Below are positions 40,964-51,258 of a stretch of 64,000 nucleotides of DNA, piece after piece. The DNA comes from Desulforhabdus sp. TSK. GTDB lineage: Bacteria > Desulfobacterota > Syntrophobacteria > Syntrophobacterales > Syntrophobacteraceae. The notes beneath the pieces were generated by a model. The model made no database searches, had not been told where the DNA came from, and saw only the letters and a list, made by a program, of their open reading frames with translations. The first letter of the stretch is position 1. Each line of letters opens with the position of its first letter. Made by a program: the position numbers and the translations under genes. Location of the stretch: NCBI RefSeq assembly GCF_022836495.1, contig NZ_BQXM01000008.1, positions 1-64,000 on the forward strand, written 5' to 3'.

Positions 40964-41309
40964 TCTCGTGCAGCTTTCTCAAAATGCGCTCGATTTTTTC
41001 CCCATAGTCGAAGGATGCATCGTAGTGAAAAGCAAGCTCAGGCACAGAGCGCATGTACAGGCGTTTTCCCAGTTCCATGCGCATGAAGCCTTTGGCCTTG
41101 GTGAGTCCGTCGGCCACGGACTGTTTCTCTGCATCCGTGGGAGTACCCATGATGCAGTAGAAAATGCGGGCGTGTTTGAGATCGGGGCTCACTTCCACGC
41201 CGGTGATGGTCACGGCGGCGACGCGGGGATCTTTCACCCGCCGGAGCACCAGGTCTGCAATTTCTTTCTGGATGAGGTCGGCCACTCGGTCGGACCGTTT
41301 GTATTCCAT
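40947..41309 (-). CDS. rbfA: Ribosome-binding factor A
   Basis: A 120-aa KH-fold protein needed for 16S rRNA 5' end maturation in the late 30S subunit. It begins EYKRSDRVADLIQKEIADLVL and contains VKDPRVAAVTITGVEVSPDLKHARIFY, the family core, and RVP-type ELAFHYDASFDYG near the end. It lies between the DUF503 gene and nrnA. Confidence 0.94.
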   Translation of the reverse strand: MEYKRSDRVADLIQKEIADLVLRRVKDPRVAAVTITGVEVSPDLKHARIFYCIMGTPTDAEKQSVADGLTKAKGFMRMELGKRLYMRSVPELAFHYDASFDYGEKIERILRKLHENDHTE

Positions 41310-41393
41310 GCCTGTAATCCTTGTCCCCGGGAAGCATTGCCTTGCGTTCTGACCTCGAGACCCGGGAACGACGCAAATGCCGGTTGATCGCGG

Positions 41394-41687
41394 TCAGTCC
41401 CCCAGAGCAATCAGTTCCATGTCGTGCTCCACCAGTTCCGCAAGGCCGAGGGATTCCATGAAAGCCACGATGCGGTCCAGAAGAGAATTCAAGACCCTTC
41501 CGTCACTCCCGATGACGGCTACCCCGATGACGGCGCGTTGATGGACGTCCTGGTCCCCGACTTCGGCCACGGAAACGTTGAAGCGATGACGGCTCTTGTC
41601 AATGATGCTTTTCACCACTCGCCGCTTCTCTTTGAGGGACTGATTCCCGTGGAGCCTGAACACAACCCGTACGATTCCTACTGTCAT
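41394..41687 (-). CDS. DUF503 (YlxP-like) protein
   Basis: A 97-aa protein starting MTVGIVRVVFRLHGNQSLKEKRRVVKSI, the diagnostic start of DUF503/YlxP, which is nearly always found between infB and rbfA, as here (5 bp after infB). A ribosome-linked role is suspected from this context; the biochemical function is not known. No truncation. Confidence 0.88.
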   Translation of the reverse strand: MTVGIVRVVFRLHGNQSLKEKRRVVKSIIDKSRHRFNVSVAEVGDQDVHQRAVIGVAVIGSDGRVLNSLLDRIVAFMESLGLAELVEHDMELIALGD

Positions 41688-41692
41688 GACCC

Positions 41693-44662
41693 TCAGGCCT
41701 TCTTATCCCCTTCACCCTCCAGAGTCGGTTTGACCTCCTTCAGTTCGTAGACCTCCAGGATATCGTTCACTTTGATGTCGTTGAAATTGTCTATGCCGAT
41801 GCCGCACTCGAAACCGGCCTTGACCTCTTTGGCGTCCTCCTTGAACCGTCTCAGGGAGCCGACTTTACCGTCGTAGACCACCACCTGGTCTCGCAGGACT
41901 CTCACCTTGGCGCCACGCTCCACCTTGCCGTCCAGGACGTAAGAACCGGCGATCATGCCGATCTTGGGAACCTGGAACGTCTGGCGCACTTCAGCGCGTC
42001 CCATGACCTGTTCCTGGTACACGGGCTCGAGCATACCCACCATGGCATCCCGGATGTCGCTCAGGAGCTGGTAAATGATGTCGTAGTAGCGTACGTCGAC
42101 GTTTTCCTGCTCCGCCAGCTCCATGGTCTTGGCATCGCCGCGCACATTGAAGCCGATGACGATGGCGTTGGACGCAGCCGCCAGCATGATGTCCGTTTCC
42201 GTGATGGCGCCCGTGGCATTGTGAATGAGGTTGACCTTCACTTCCGGGGTGGAAAGCTTCGACAGGGAGTCGGCGATGGCTTCCTGTGAACCGTGTACAT
42301 CGGTTTTGAGGATCACGTTGAGCTCTTTGATCTCTCCGTCGCGGATCTGATCGAAGAGGCTTTCCAGGGTTACCTTGGAAGTCCTGGTGAGCTCCTTCTC
42401 CCGGAGCTTGACGGAGCGATGCTCGGCCACGAGCTTCGCCTGCTTCTCATCCGTCAGGACAATGAACTGGTCGCCCGCGTTGGGGACCCCCGAGAACCCG
42501 AGGACCTCCACCGGGGTGGAGGGGCCGGCCTCTTCCAGGCGCTTGCCGCGGTCGTTGAACATGTTGCGAACGCGCCCGGAATTCACACCGCAGACATAGA
42601 TGTCGCCGGCCTTCAACGTACCTTCCTGGATGAGGATGGTGGCCACCGGACCGCGTCCCTTGTCGAGCTTGGATTCGATGACACGCCCTCGCGCAGGCTT
42701 GTTGCGGTTGGCTTTCAGTTCCAGGAGCTCCGCCTGGAGCAGCACCATCTCCAGCAACTCTTCAATGCCGATCTTCTTCTTGGCCGAAATTTCCACCATG
42801 GTGGTGTCGCCGCCCCATTCGCCGGGAATGAGGCCGTGATCAGCGAGCTGGCGCCTGGTCCGTTCGATATTGGCATTGGGCTTGTCGATCTTGTTGATGG
42901 CCACGATGATGGGGACTTCAGCCGCCTTGGCGTGGTTGATGGCCTCCACCGTCTGCTGCATGACGCCGTCGTCGGCGGCTACGAGCAGGATGACGATGTC
43001 CGTCACCTTGGCGCCGCGGGCGCGCATGGAGGTAAAGGCTTCGTGGCCCGGCGTATCCAGAAACACGACATGGCCGTTTTCCAGCTGAACGTCGTAGGCC
43101 CCGATATGCTGGGTGATGCCGCCCGCCTCGCCGCTGATGACATTGGTGTGCCGAATGGCGTCGAGGAGGGACGTTTTCCCGTGATCCACGTGCCCCATGA
43201 CCGTGATGACGGGCGGCCTCGGGACGAGGTCTTCCTGGCGATCTTCCTGGGTCTGCAGCACTTCTTCCTCTTCAAAGCCGACTTTTTCCACTTCAAAATC
43301 GAATTCACTGGCAACCACCGCCGCTGTATCGAAATCCAGGGCCTGGTTGATGCTGGCGGGAAGGCCGAGCATGAGCAGCTTCTTGATGACTTCACCGGCT
43401 TTCTGGCCCATTTGCTTGGACAGGTTCGCTACGGTGATCGCCTCATCGATCTTGATTTTCTTCTTGCCGACCTTGGCCACCGCAGGTTCAGCGGGGGGCT
43501 CTTCGGGAACATATCTTTCCCGCCCTTTGCCTCCGCGCCCGCGATCTGCCTGGGCTGCCAGCTCTTTCTTGGAGTAGAGGTCCTCACGCACGAAAACTTC
43601 CTTGCGCTGCGGTCCCTTGCGCTTGCGATCGACAACCTCTTTCGGCGGCACCGGTTCTTCAGTGCCCTTGGCTTTCTTCTTGCGCGGCCCTTCCTTGGCT
43701 TCCACCTCTTCCACCACCGCAGCCTTCACCTGGAGGCGCGGCGCAATGGGAGGCAGCTCCGGCTCCTCTTCGGGCTCGGCGGGAATGATGACCTCCGGCA
43801 GCTTGATGATGCGTGCGGGCTCATCCTTGCGTGCCTTCTTGCGGCGTCTTTTCTTGGACTTCTTGGCCCCGGCTTCCTCGTCCTCGGAAGCCTCAGCTTC
43901 AGCGCCCGCAGCCTCGGCGGCCTGCTCTTCCCCGGCTTCAAGGGGTTCAACGGCTTCGACGGGAAGAGCGGATTTCGCAGCTGCCTCTACCGGCATTTCT
44001 TCTACCATTTCTTTTCCCGCCACTTCCGTCGGGGCAGGCTCTGAAATGGCTTCCGCCTCCCTGGGGGAAGCCTGCGCTTCTTCGGCCTCGGCAAGGATCG
44101 GTTTTTCTTCGGCCTGCGGAGCCATTTCTTCCTCTGAGGGGGCGGCAGAGGAAACCTCGGGAGCGGCAGCGGCCTCGGCAGGGGGAGCCGAAGGCGCGGG
44201 ACTGACCTCTGGAGCTTCCTGGGTGGGGGGTTCCATGACGGCTGGGGGTTCAGCAGGGGGCAACAGGGCACTCGCTTCCGAGGGTGCAGGCTGTGCGGGT
44301 TCGACAGGAACTTCGGCCGCGGCTTTCGGAACGGTTTCCAGGGGTACCTGCGTGGGAGAAGGGGGTTCTTCCACCGGGGACGGCATCTGGACTTCCGCGG
44401 GTTCTGCCTGAGCTTCCACGGGAGGAGCCTCTTCTTCGGCGGTTTTCTTGCGACGTCGGATGATAGCCCTTCCGATGCGCTTTTCTTCCACCGTTTCGGT
44501 TTTGTCTTCCGCAAACTGCTGTCGGATTTTTTCCACTGTGGATTCAGTCAACGTACTCATATGGTTCTTGACCTGAATCCCTAACTTGAAAATCCGATCA
44601 ATCAGATCCTTGTTATTCATATTGAGCTCTTTCGCAAGTTCATGCACCCTCATTCGCGCCAT
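41693..44662 (-). CDS. infB: Translation initiation factor IF-2
   Basis: A 989-aa IF-2: N-terminal IF2N domain (1-55, [20 protein letters not shown]), a long Ala/Pro/Glu-rich low-complexity linker (about 80-340) with a lysine/arginine-rich patch, a second IF2N segment (about 405-460), the G domain ([28 protein letters not shown]), and the C-terminal domains that bind fMet-tRNA. It delivers initiator tRNA to the 30S subunit. GGGGGAAG precedes the ATG at 44662. Secondary starts inside the linker, as in E. coli, are possible. Confidence 0.97.
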   Translation of the reverse strand: MARMRVHELAKELNMNNKDLIDRIFKLGIQVKNHMSTLTESTVEKIRQQFAEDKTETVEEKRIGRAIIRRRKKTAEEEAPPVEAQAEPAEVQMPSPVEEPPSPTQVPLETVPKAAAEVPVEPAQPAPSEASALLPPAEPPAVMEPPTQEAPEVSPAPSAPPAEAAAAPEVSSAAPSEEEMAPQAEEKPILAEAEEAQASPREAEAISEPAPTEVAGKEMVEEMPVEAAAKSALPVEAVEPLEAGEEQAAEAAGAEAEASEDEEAGAKKSKKRRRKKARKDEPARIIKLPEVIIPAEPEEEPELPPIAPRLQVKAAVVEEVEAKEGPRKKKAKGTEEPVPPKEVVDRKRKGPQRKEVFVREDLYSKKELAAQADRGRGGKGRERYVPEEPPAEPAVAKVGKKKIKIDEAITVANLSKQMGQKAGEVIKKLLMLGLPASINQALDFDTAAVVASEFDFEVEKVGFEEEEVLQTQEDRQEDLVPRPPVITVMGHVDHGKTSLLDAIRHTNVISGEAGGITQHIGAYDVQLENGHVVFLDTPGHEAFTSMRARGAKVTDIVILLVAADDGVMQQTVEAINHAKAAEVPIIVAINKIDKPNANIERTRRQLADHGLIPGEWGGDTTMVEISAKKKIGIEELLEMVLLQAELLELKANRNKPARGRVIESKLDKGRGPVATILIQEGTLKAGDIYVCGVNSGRVRNMFNDRGKRLEEAGPSTPVEVLGFSGVPNAGDQFIVLTDEKQAKLVAEHRSVKLREKELTRTSKVTLESLFDQIRDGEIKELNVILKTDVHGSQEAIADSLSKLSTPEVKVNLIHNATGAITETDIMLAAASNAIVIGFNVRGDAKTMELAEQENVDVRYYDIIYQLLSDIRDAMVGMLEPVYQEQVMGRAEVRQTFQVPKIGMIAGSYVLDGKVERGAKVRVLRDQVVVYDGKVGSLRRFKEDAKEVKAGFECGIGIDNFNDIKVNDILEVYELKEVKPTLEGEGDKKA

Positions 44663-44907
44663 GAAGACTTCCCCCTTATCTAACTTAGGCTTGTTGCTAT
44701 CATGTATCTTAATCTTTCACCCCTTAGCTCCCATCGTCCCGGTGAACTTACGAACCTCAAAAGTGTCGTTTCAATCGAAACAGAAGAAGATCATCTGGAG
44801 AGCGTTCATGCTCTCTATCATGTATCATCAGGGGGCCTTCACAATGCTCTGTAAACGGCTGCATCTCCTGCAAAGTTCCATGGTCCTCTTTTTAGCATCG
44901 TGATCAT
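44663..44907 (-). other. 245-bp gap between ylxR and infB
   Basis: This internal operon gap carries two small hairpins (GTTTC/GAAAC at 44768-44781 and GAGAGC/GCTCTC at 44798-44815) and no good open frame. In some bacteria a ylxQ (L7Ae-like) gene stands here; none is visible. Confidence 0.5.
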
Positions 44908-45189
44908 TCACCTTTTGGTGATCAGCTGTTCGCTCATGAAAATCTCGTCGGCCAACCCGTTTGCCCTGTTTCGGAAGGCCTTTTGGACGCGCCTGGTGAA
45001 GCGCAGTCGGGGCAGGCATCCCGGGCAAACATAAGCACCGCGCCCTTCACGGACCTGTTGGAGATCCAGCACGATGCGACCCTTTTCCCGGCAGTCGAGG
45101 GCCATGCGCAAAAGAGTCGATTTGGTTTTTTTCTGCCCGCAGACCACGCAGGTCCTGATGGGCGTACGATCCTTGCCCAACCCGCTCAT
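44908..45189 (-). CDS. ylxR: YlxR (DUF448) RNA-binding protein
   Basis: A 93-aa DUF448 protein with RTCVVCGQKKTKSTLLRMA at the start and GRGAYVCPGCLPRLRF, a paired-cysteine arrangement that can bind zinc; the family binds nucleic acid. Its ATG overlaps the nusA stop (ATGA at 45186-45189), so translation is coupled. Position between nusA and infB is standard. Confidence 0.9.
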   Translation of the reverse strand: MSGLGKDRTPIRTCVVCGQKKTKSTLLRMALDCREKGRIVLDLQQVREGRGAYVCPGCLPRLRFTRRVQKAFRNRANGLADEIFMSEQLITKR

Positions 45190-46541
45190 TCTCCTGAGAC
45201 TCGCTCGGTGGCAGACTCGGCGGAAGGCTCTCCCGCTTCGAGGATGTCCTGTTCCTGGGGCTCCACCGGGCCGGCTTCGTCCATGGGCTCCGCCGCCGCG
45301 TCGGTTTTCACCGATAGCAGCTCCTGTACCTGAATCTTCATTTCTTCGACGACAGCTTTCGACTGGCGCGTCAGGTCCATCAATTCCGTGGCGCTGGCCT
45401 CCGCAAGATCTTCCAGCGAGGTGATGCCTGCTTCGTAGAGGCGATCGGCCATTTCATTGGTCAAATGGGGCAGCTGCAGGAGCGCCTGGTATCCTGCCTG
45501 CTTCTTCCGTCCATAGCGGCTTTCGCTGTTCACATCGATGCGCCAGTTGGTGAGCTTGGAGGCCAGGCGTACGTTCTGTCCCCGTTTTCCGATGGCCAGG
45601 GAAAGCTGGTCGTCGGGGACGATGACCTCCATGCTCCGGTTGTTCTGGTCGATGATGACCTTGGAGATGATGGCGGGGGCGAGGGCATTGACCACGAATT
45701 TGGCGGGGTCCATGTTCCACGGCACGATATCGATTTTCTCGCCACGCAGTTCCTGGACCACATTCTGCACCCTGGAGCCTTTCATCCCCACGCAGGCACC
45801 CACGGGATCCACGTCGGGGCTCTTGGAAACGACGGCGATCTTGGCGCGCGAGCCCGGTTCCCGGTTGGCGGCGATGATGCTTACGATTCCTTCCGCAATT
45901 TCGGGGACCTCGGAGTGGAAAAGCTGGATGAGGAAATGCGGGTGCGTGCGGCTCAGTACAATTTGCGGCCCCTTGCTGATCTTCTTGACATCCAGGACAT
46001 AGGCGCGAATGCGGTCGCCCTGCCGAAAAACCTCCCTCGGGATCTGTTCCTTGGAGGGGAGTATCGCTTCCGCCTGCCCGATGTTGACAGTGATGCCGTT
46101 CTTGTCGATGCGCTGCACGATCCCGTTGATGATTTCGCCTTTGCGCCCCTTGTATTCGTCGTAGACCACCTCCCGCTCGGCATCCTTCATCTTTTGGATG
46201 ATGACCTGCTTGGCCGACTGGGCGGCAATCCGTCCCAGAGCGTCCGTACTCATGCGAATGCCCAGCTCGTCTCCCAGCTCCGCTTCGGCGTCCAGCGCCC
46301 GCGCCTCTTCCAGGGAAACTTCCTTCTCGTGATCCGTCACATGTTCCACGACTTCTTTGAACTGAAAGGCCTCGATTTCTCCAAACTCTTCGTTGAAAGT
46401 CACGTCCAGATCGAACCGGTTGCCGTATTTTTTCTTAATAGCCGACTTGATGGCTTCTTCCAGTGTGCTGATCAATGTCTGGCGGTCAATCCCCTTTTCC
46501 CGACTGACCTGATCGATCAACATTTTGAGTTCACTGGCCAT
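45186..46541 (-). CDS. nusA: Transcription termination/antitermination factor NusA
   Basis: A 451-aa NusA: N-terminal RNA polymerase-binding domain (1-125), S1 domain (about 130-200), KH1 and KH2 (about 225-345, including VGACVGMKGSRVQNVVQELRG and DDQLSLAIGKRGQNVRLA), and a helix-hairpin-helix tail (350-420) ending in an acidic segment. It controls pausing, termination and antitermination. It is 72 bp downstream of rimP. Confidence 0.97.
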   Translation of the reverse strand: MASELKMLIDQVSREKGIDRQTLISTLEEAIKSAIKKKYGNRFDLDVTFNEEFGEIEAFQFKEVVEHVTDHEKEVSLEEARALDAEAELGDELGIRMSTDALGRIAAQSAKQVIIQKMKDAEREVVYDEYKGRKGEIINGIVQRIDKNGITVNIGQAEAILPSKEQIPREVFRQGDRIRAYVLDVKKISKGPQIVLSRTHPHFLIQLFHSEVPEIAEGIVSIIAANREPGSRAKIAVVSKSPDVDPVGACVGMKGSRVQNVVQELRGEKIDIVPWNMDPAKFVVNALAPAIISKVIIDQNNRSMEVIVPDDQLSLAIGKRGQNVRLASKLTNWRIDVNSESRYGRKKQAGYQALLQLPHLTNEMADRLYEAGITSLEDLAEASATELMDLTRQSKAVVEEMKIQVQELLSVKTDAAAEPMDEAGPVEPQEQDILEAGEPSAESATERVSGE

Positions 46542-46613
46542 GGTTTTTCATCTCCTCACAACGTCTTCGAATGGACACAATGGCAATTTTTATAATTATT
46601 TTAACACGTGGTA

Positions 46614-47111
46614 CTATGTCTTCATAGTTTCGAAGTAGCAAAAACGGGCACGCTCCACGAGAACCAGCGGAATATCAAAAAGCTGACCGTCACAGTCCAT
46701 ACGGAAGCCCTCCGACCCGGCTTCCGCCAGGATGCCCTTAAAGTTGCGCCGGTTCAAAAGGGGTGTCAGTGGAGTGAGCGTTCGTACTTCGATGATCTTT
46801 CCCACGTGCTCCTGGAAATGCTTCAACTTTCGCAAAGGGCGATTCATGCCGGGCGACGAAACTTCGAGATGATAGGCGATGGGGATGGGGTCCGCCACGT
46901 CCAGTAAATCGCTGACAATCCGGCTGATATTGGCGCAATCATCCACGGTGATCCCGTCCTCCTGATCGATATAAAGGCGCAGGACCCACCCGTGAGGCTC
47001 CCTGCGATATTCCACCTCGACCAGTTCCATTCCCTCCGCTTCGATCACCGGTTCCACCAGCTCCCATATGCGGGCAATGGTTTCCTGGGTCTTGTCTCCC
47101 GTTTCGGACAT
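46614..47111 (-). CDS. rimP: Ribosome maturation factor RimP
   Basis: A 165-aa RimP for 30S subunit assembly. The N-terminal alpha/beta domain contains GMELVEVEYRREPHGWVLRLYID and DDCANISRIVSDLLD; the YHLEVSSPGMNRPLRKLKHF motif and an SH3-like C-terminus follow. The ATG at 47111 (GGGAACC upstream) is chosen over a longer frame that would run into the upstream terminator hairpin. First protein gene of the nusA operon. Confidence 0.92.
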   Translation of the reverse strand: MSETGDKTQETIARIWELVEPVIEAEGMELVEVEYRREPHGWVLRLYIDQEDGITVDDCANISRIVSDLLDVADPIPIAYHLEVSSPGMNRPLRKLKHFQEHVGKIIEVRTLTPLTPLLNRRNFKGILAEAGSEGFRMDCDGQLFDIPLVLVERARFCYFETMKT

Positions 47112-47148
47112 GGTTCCCGTCTTTCCCCGTGGCGTCAGCTCATCGCCC

Positions 47149-47183
47149 AAAAATAAAAAAAGTGGGTAGAAAATCACCCACTT
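47149..47183 (-). terminator. Intrinsic terminator after tRNA-Gly
   Basis: On the minus strand AAGTGGGT (complement of 47176-47183) pairs with ACCCACTT (47160-47167), followed by a T-rich run to 47149. It lies between tRNA-Gly and rimP, so tRNA transcripts can stop before the nusA operon and read-through or antitermination could set operon expression. Confidence 0.8.
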
Positions 47184-47361
47184 CCCTCGATAGACCCGAC
47201 AATTATCTAAATATAGCCAAAATTTAGGCTTCTCTTTTCAGAGAATCCAGAAGTCTTGTCATCCACTACTCGAAGGAAGCTGCGCTTTCTCCCAAAAAAA
47301 GGAAGATCGCCGCCACCTCGAAAAGGGAAGCCTTCTTTGTGAGAAGGAGTAACCGTCTCAC

Positions 47362-47437
47362 TGGAGCGGGCGACGGGATTCGAACCCGCGACCCCAAGCT
47401 TGGGAAGCTTGTGCTCTACCAACTGAGCTACACCCGC
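47362..47437 (-). tRNA. tRNA-Gly (anticodon CCC)
   Basis: A 76-nt cloverleaf read on the minus strand from 47437 to 47362. The acceptor stem GCGGGTG/CGCCCGC has one G-T pair; D-loop AGCTCAGTTGGTAGAGC; anticodon stem CAAGC/GCTTG with loop TTCCCAA, giving CCC, which reads GGG (Gly); T-arm GGGTTCGAATCCC. CCA is encoded. It stands before rimP, in the place metY has in E. coli. Confidence 0.93.
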
Positions 47438-47459
47438 ACGATCCTTGAGACAGAGGGAA

Positions 47460-47488
47460 ACTTAAACGATGTCGTAGGAGTAAGTCAA
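47460..47488 (-). promoter_or_regulatory. Predicted promoter of tRNA-Gly and possibly the nusA operon
   Basis: On the minus strand TTGACT (complement of 47483-47488), a 17-bp spacer and TTAAGT (complement of 47460-47465). Transcription would start near 47453, about 15 bases before the tRNA. No other promoter was found between the tRNA and rimP. Confidence 0.5.
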
Positions 47489-47712
47489 GCGTTAATTGCT
47501 GCCATCTGATCTCTCCATTAAAGAGATGGCGGGATTCTCGAGGACAGAATGAATTTTTTGAGTTTCAGTCGAGCTTTAGAAACCAGCACACCGGCGGAGC
47601 GGATTCATTCCTTGTTCTTTCCATTGGCAGGCGCTATGAGTAGTGGAGAGGATGCTCGGTCAGAGTCCCTGGCGGCTGTTGGAAACGATTTTTATCTGTG
47701 GGAGTTTAGCGC

Positions 47713-50700
47713 ATGTCTTCTTTTGTCCACCTGCATGTTCATTCTCAGTACAGCCTTCTGGATGGAGCGATCCGCCTGCAGGATCTCCTGGATACGGCGC
47801 GCAGCTTCAGCATGCCCGCCGTGACGGTAACGGACCACGGGAATATGTTCGGGGCCCTTGAGTTCTATGAGAAAGCCAAAAAGGCGGGAATGAAGCCCAT
47901 CATCGGGTGCGAAGTCTATCTCGCTCCCAGGAGCCGTCTCGACCGCCAGAGCCGGAATGAAAACGGCGGGGCCGTGGACGAAGACCGCAACTATCATCTG
48001 CTGCTCCTTGCCAGGGATGTCACCGGGTACCAGAACCTCATGAAGCTGGTTTCCTCGGCCTACCTGGAGGGATTCTACTACAAGCCCCGCATCGACAAGG
48101 AGATCCTCAGAAAGTGGAGCGAGGGCCTCATCGCCCTCTCGGCCTGCCTGAAGGGGGAGGTCGCCACGCACATCCTCCGCCGCCAGGAGGAGGCCGCACG
48201 CAAAGCGGCCCTGGAGTATGCGGAAATCTTCGGCCCCGACAATTTCTACCTGGAGCTCCAGGCCAACGGCATTCCGGAACAGGCCATCGTCAACGAGGGT
48301 CTCATTCGCCTGGGGCGTGAATTGGGGCTGCCCCTCGTGGCCACCAACGACTGCCACTACCTGCGCCGCAGCGATGCCCGCGCCCATGAAATCCTTCTCG
48401 GCATTCAGACGGGAAAGACCATCCTGGACGAGAAGCGCATGAAGTTCCACACGGACCAGCTCTATTTCAAGTCGCCGGAGGAAATGGTCCAGGAATTCGC
48501 TCATGTGCCCGACGCCATCGAAAATACCGTTGCCATCGCCGAGCGCTGCAACCTTGAAATCGATCTGGGGAGCTACCATTTCCCCGTCTTCCCTCTGGAC
48601 GAAGGGGAGAGCATCGAAGACCGTTTTGAAAAGACCGTCTGGGAAGGATTTGAAAAACGACTCCGGCTGATTCGCAAGAAGCGTCCCGACTTTGGCGCCG
48701 AGGAGGAGAAGGAATACCAGGAGCGGTTGCGCTACGAGCTGGATGTCATTCGCCAGATGGGCTTCCCTGCCTATTTTCTCATCGTGGCCGATTTCATCAA
48801 CTATGCCAAAAACCGGGGCATTCCCGTGGGGCCGGGCCGGGGGTCCGCCGCCGGAAGCCTGGTAGCTTATGTCATGAGCATCACGGACCTGGATCCCATC
48901 GAGCATGGTCTCATCTTCGAGCGCTTTCTCAATCTCGAGCGCATCAGCATGCCCGATATCGACGTAGACTTTTGCATTTACGGTCGTGAGGAAGTCTTCA
49001 AGTACGTGGCGGAGAAATACGGCAAGGACCGGGTGGCCCAGATCGCCACCTTCGGGACCATGCAGGCCCGGGCCGTCATCCGCGATGTGGGGCGCGCTCT
49101 GGCCATGCCCTACAACGAAGTGGACCGTATCGCCAAGCTGATACCGTCCTCCCCGGGGATGACGCTCCAGAAGGCGTTTCAACTGGAGCCACGCCTGGGA
49201 GAGCTCCAGCGCGAGGACCCCCAGCTGCGGGAGCTTTTCGAAATCGCTTTCGCTCTCGAAGGACTCACCCGCCATGCCTCCACGCATGCAGCGGGGGTGG
49301 TGATGGCCGATAAGCCCATCGTGGAATACATGCCCCTCTACAAGGGGCAGGACGATGAAGTCGTCACGCAATATTCCATGAAGTACGTGGAAAAGGCCGG
49401 CCTCATCAAGTTCGACTTTCTGGGCCTGAGGAACCTGACCGTTATCAATAATGCCGTGCAGCTTGTCCGCGAAAATCACCAGGTGGACCTCAACATTGAA
49501 GAGCTTCCCCTGGATGACCCGGCCACTTACGAGCTGCTGAGCCGGGCCGATACGACGGGGGTGTTCCAGCTGGAAAGCTCGGGGATGCGCGATATCCTGC
49601 TGCGCCTGCGCCCGGAAAACTTCGCCGACATCGTGGCCCTGGTGGCTCTCTACCGTCCCGGTCCCCTGGAAAGCGGCATGGTGGAAAATTACATCCAGGG
49701 GAAGCATGGCCAGATCGAAGTCGTGTACGACCTGGAGGAGCTTCGACCCATCCTGGAGCCGACCTACGGTGTCATCCTCTACCAGGAGCAGGTCATGAAG
49801 ATCGCCAGCGTCCTGGCCAACTACTCCCTGGGTGAGGCCGATATCCTGCGCCGGGCCATGGGAAAGAAGATCCCGGAAGTCATGGCGGCCCAGCGGGATC
49901 GGTTCATCACCGGGGCGAAGGAGAACCGGTTCGACCTGGCCAAGGCCAACCATATTTTCGATCTTATGGAAAAATTCGCCGGGTACGGCTTCAACAAGTC
50001 GCACAGCGCCGCTTATGCCCTCATCGCTTACCAGACCGCCTACCTGAAGGCGCACTATCCCACCGAATTCATGGCGGCCCTTCTCAACAGCTTCCTCAGC
50101 AGTACCGACCAGGTGGTGAAGCTCATCAACGAATGCAATGAGAAGAAGATCGAAATCCTGCCCCCCGACGTCAATGCCAGCAGCAAGGACTTCACGGTGG
50201 TGGACGGGAAAATCCGATTCGGTTTGGGCGCTGTCAAGAATGTGGGGGAAACGGCCATTGAGGTTATCCTGGATTCACGGCGGGAACAGGGAGATTTTTC
50301 ATCCCTGTTCGATTTCTGCCAGCGTGTGGAAACCACCAGGGTCAATCGCCGCGTCCTGGAGCAATTGATCAAGTGCGGGGCTTTCGATTCTCTCCACGCC
50401 AACAGGGCGGGAGTCATGGCCGCCCTGGATGCGGCCCTGGAGAAGGCCCAGATCATGCAGCGGGATCGCCAGTCGGGACAGATGAACATGTTTGACCTCC
50501 TGCGCTCCAGGCAAAAGACCCCGCCGCAGGCGCTCCCGGATGTGCCGGCCTGGGACAGCCGCATCACCCTGCAGTTCGAAAAGGAAGCCCTCGGCTTCTA
50601 TATTTCGGGACATCCCCTGGACTTCTATGCCGAGCGGCTGGCTTCCCTGTGCTCTGCCGACACCCAGAGGGTGAGAGAAAAGCTGGAGGGGACCGAAGCT

Positions 50701-51207
50701 GTCCTGTGCGGCATGCTGAGCGTGATCAAGGAGCTCACCACCAAGAAGGGAGACCGCATGGCCTTTCTCGCCCTGGAGGACAAGGAAGGGATTGTCGAGG
50801 TCGTCGCCTTTTCCGAAGCCTTTTCTCAAGCGAGAGACCTGCTGCAGGGGGACGAGCCTCTTGTGGTGATCGGTAAAATCCAGCATGATGAAAAAGGGAC
50901 AAAAATCATCGCCAACAGCATTCTCACCCTGGATGAGGCGCAGGTGCAGACCGTGGATTCCGTGCGCATTCACCTGCGAGCCGACCATATCGATCGGGAT
51001 GGACTCAGCCGGCTGCGCCATCTGCTCATGAGCCACCCCGGGGAGTGCAAGACGTTCCTGCATTTGCTGGTGGAGCGGCACGGAGAGGCGGTGATCGCCC
51101 TCAATTCGAAGCTGCAGGTGAATCCCACCCGATCCTTTTTCGAGGAGATGGACCAGTATTTTGGGCCCAACAGCAGCGAAGCGGTGTACAAGGTCTGTCA
51201 CCAATGA
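47713..51207 (+). CDS. dnaE: DNA polymerase III alpha subunit
   Basis: An 1164-aa replicative polymerase: PHP domain (1-280, FVHLHVHSQYSLLDG), palm with the catalytic aspartates in MPDIDVDF (near 413-419), fingers, helix-hairpin-helix region, an OB fold near 985-1065 and the C-terminal tau-binding tail. VGPGRGSAAGSLVAY binds the incoming triphosphate. The ATG at 47713 follows GGGAG. It is divergent from tRNA-Gly and upstream of a chi-like gene. Confidence 0.97.
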   Translation: MSSFVHLHVHSQYSLLDGAIRLQDLLDTARSFSMPAVTVTDHGNMFGALEFYEKAKKAGMKPIIGCEVYLAPRSRLDRQSRNENGGAVDEDRNYHLLLLARDVTGYQNLMKLVSSAYLEGFYYKPRIDKEILRKWSEGLIALSACLKGEVATHILRRQEEAARKAALEYAEIFGPDNFYLELQANGIPEQAIVNEGLIRLGRELGLPLVATNDCHYLRRSDARAHEILLGIQTGKTILDEKRMKFHTDQLYFKSPEEMVQEFAHVPDAIENTVAIAERCNLEIDLGSYHFPVFPLDEGESIEDRFEKTVWEGFEKRLRLIRKKRPDFGAEEEKEYQERLRYELDVIRQMGFPAYFLIVADFINYAKNRGIPVGPGRGSAAGSLVAYVMSITDLDPIEHGLIFERFLNLERISMPDIDVDFCIYGREEVFKYVAEKYGKDRVAQIATFGTMQARAVIRDVGRALAMPYNEVDRIAKLIPSSPGMTLQKAFQLEPRLGELQREDPQLRELFEIAFALEGLTRHASTHAAGVVMADKPIVEYMPLYKGQDDEVVTQYSMKYVEKAGLIKFDFLGLRNLTVINNAVQLVRENHQVDLNIEELPLDDPATYELLSRADTTGVFQLESSGMRDILLRLRPENFADIVALVALYRPGPLESGMVENYIQGKHGQIEVVYDLEELRPILEPTYGVILYQEQVMKIASVLANYSLGEADILRRAMGKKIPEVMAAQRDRFITGAKENRFDLAKANHIFDLMEKFAGYGFNKSHSAAYALIAYQTAYLKAHYPTEFMAALLNSFLSSTDQVVKLINECNEKKIEILPPDVNASSKDFTVVDGKIRFGLGAVKNVGETAIEVILDSRREQGDFSSLFDFCQRVETTRVNRRVLEQLIKCGAFDSLHANRAGVMAALDAALEKAQIMQRDRQSGQMNMFDLLRSRQKTPPQALPDVPAWDSRITLQFEKEALGFYISGHPLDFYAERLASLCSADTQRVREKLEGTEAVLCGMLSVIKELTTKKGDRMAFLALEDKEGIVEVVAFSEAFSQARDLLQGDEPLVVIGKIQHDEKGTKIIANSILTLDEAQVQTVDSVRIHLRADHIDRDGLSRLRHLLMSHPGECKTFLHLLVERHGEAVIALNSKLQVNPTRSFFEEMDQYFGPNSSEAVYKVCHQ

Positions 51208-51258
51208 TTGATGTTGGGGGCAGAGCTGGCGAGCTGACATTCTGATCGGTGCGAAACA

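Noticed and set aside
47207-47422. 71-codon frame containing LGVAGSNPVARS
   Set aside because: This is the classic false protein produced by translating a tRNA gene; it overlaps tRNA-Gly.
47692-50055. 787-codon minus-strand frame opposite dnaE
   Set aside because: It mirrors dnaE, which has every polymerase III motif, and has no ribosome binding site or domain.
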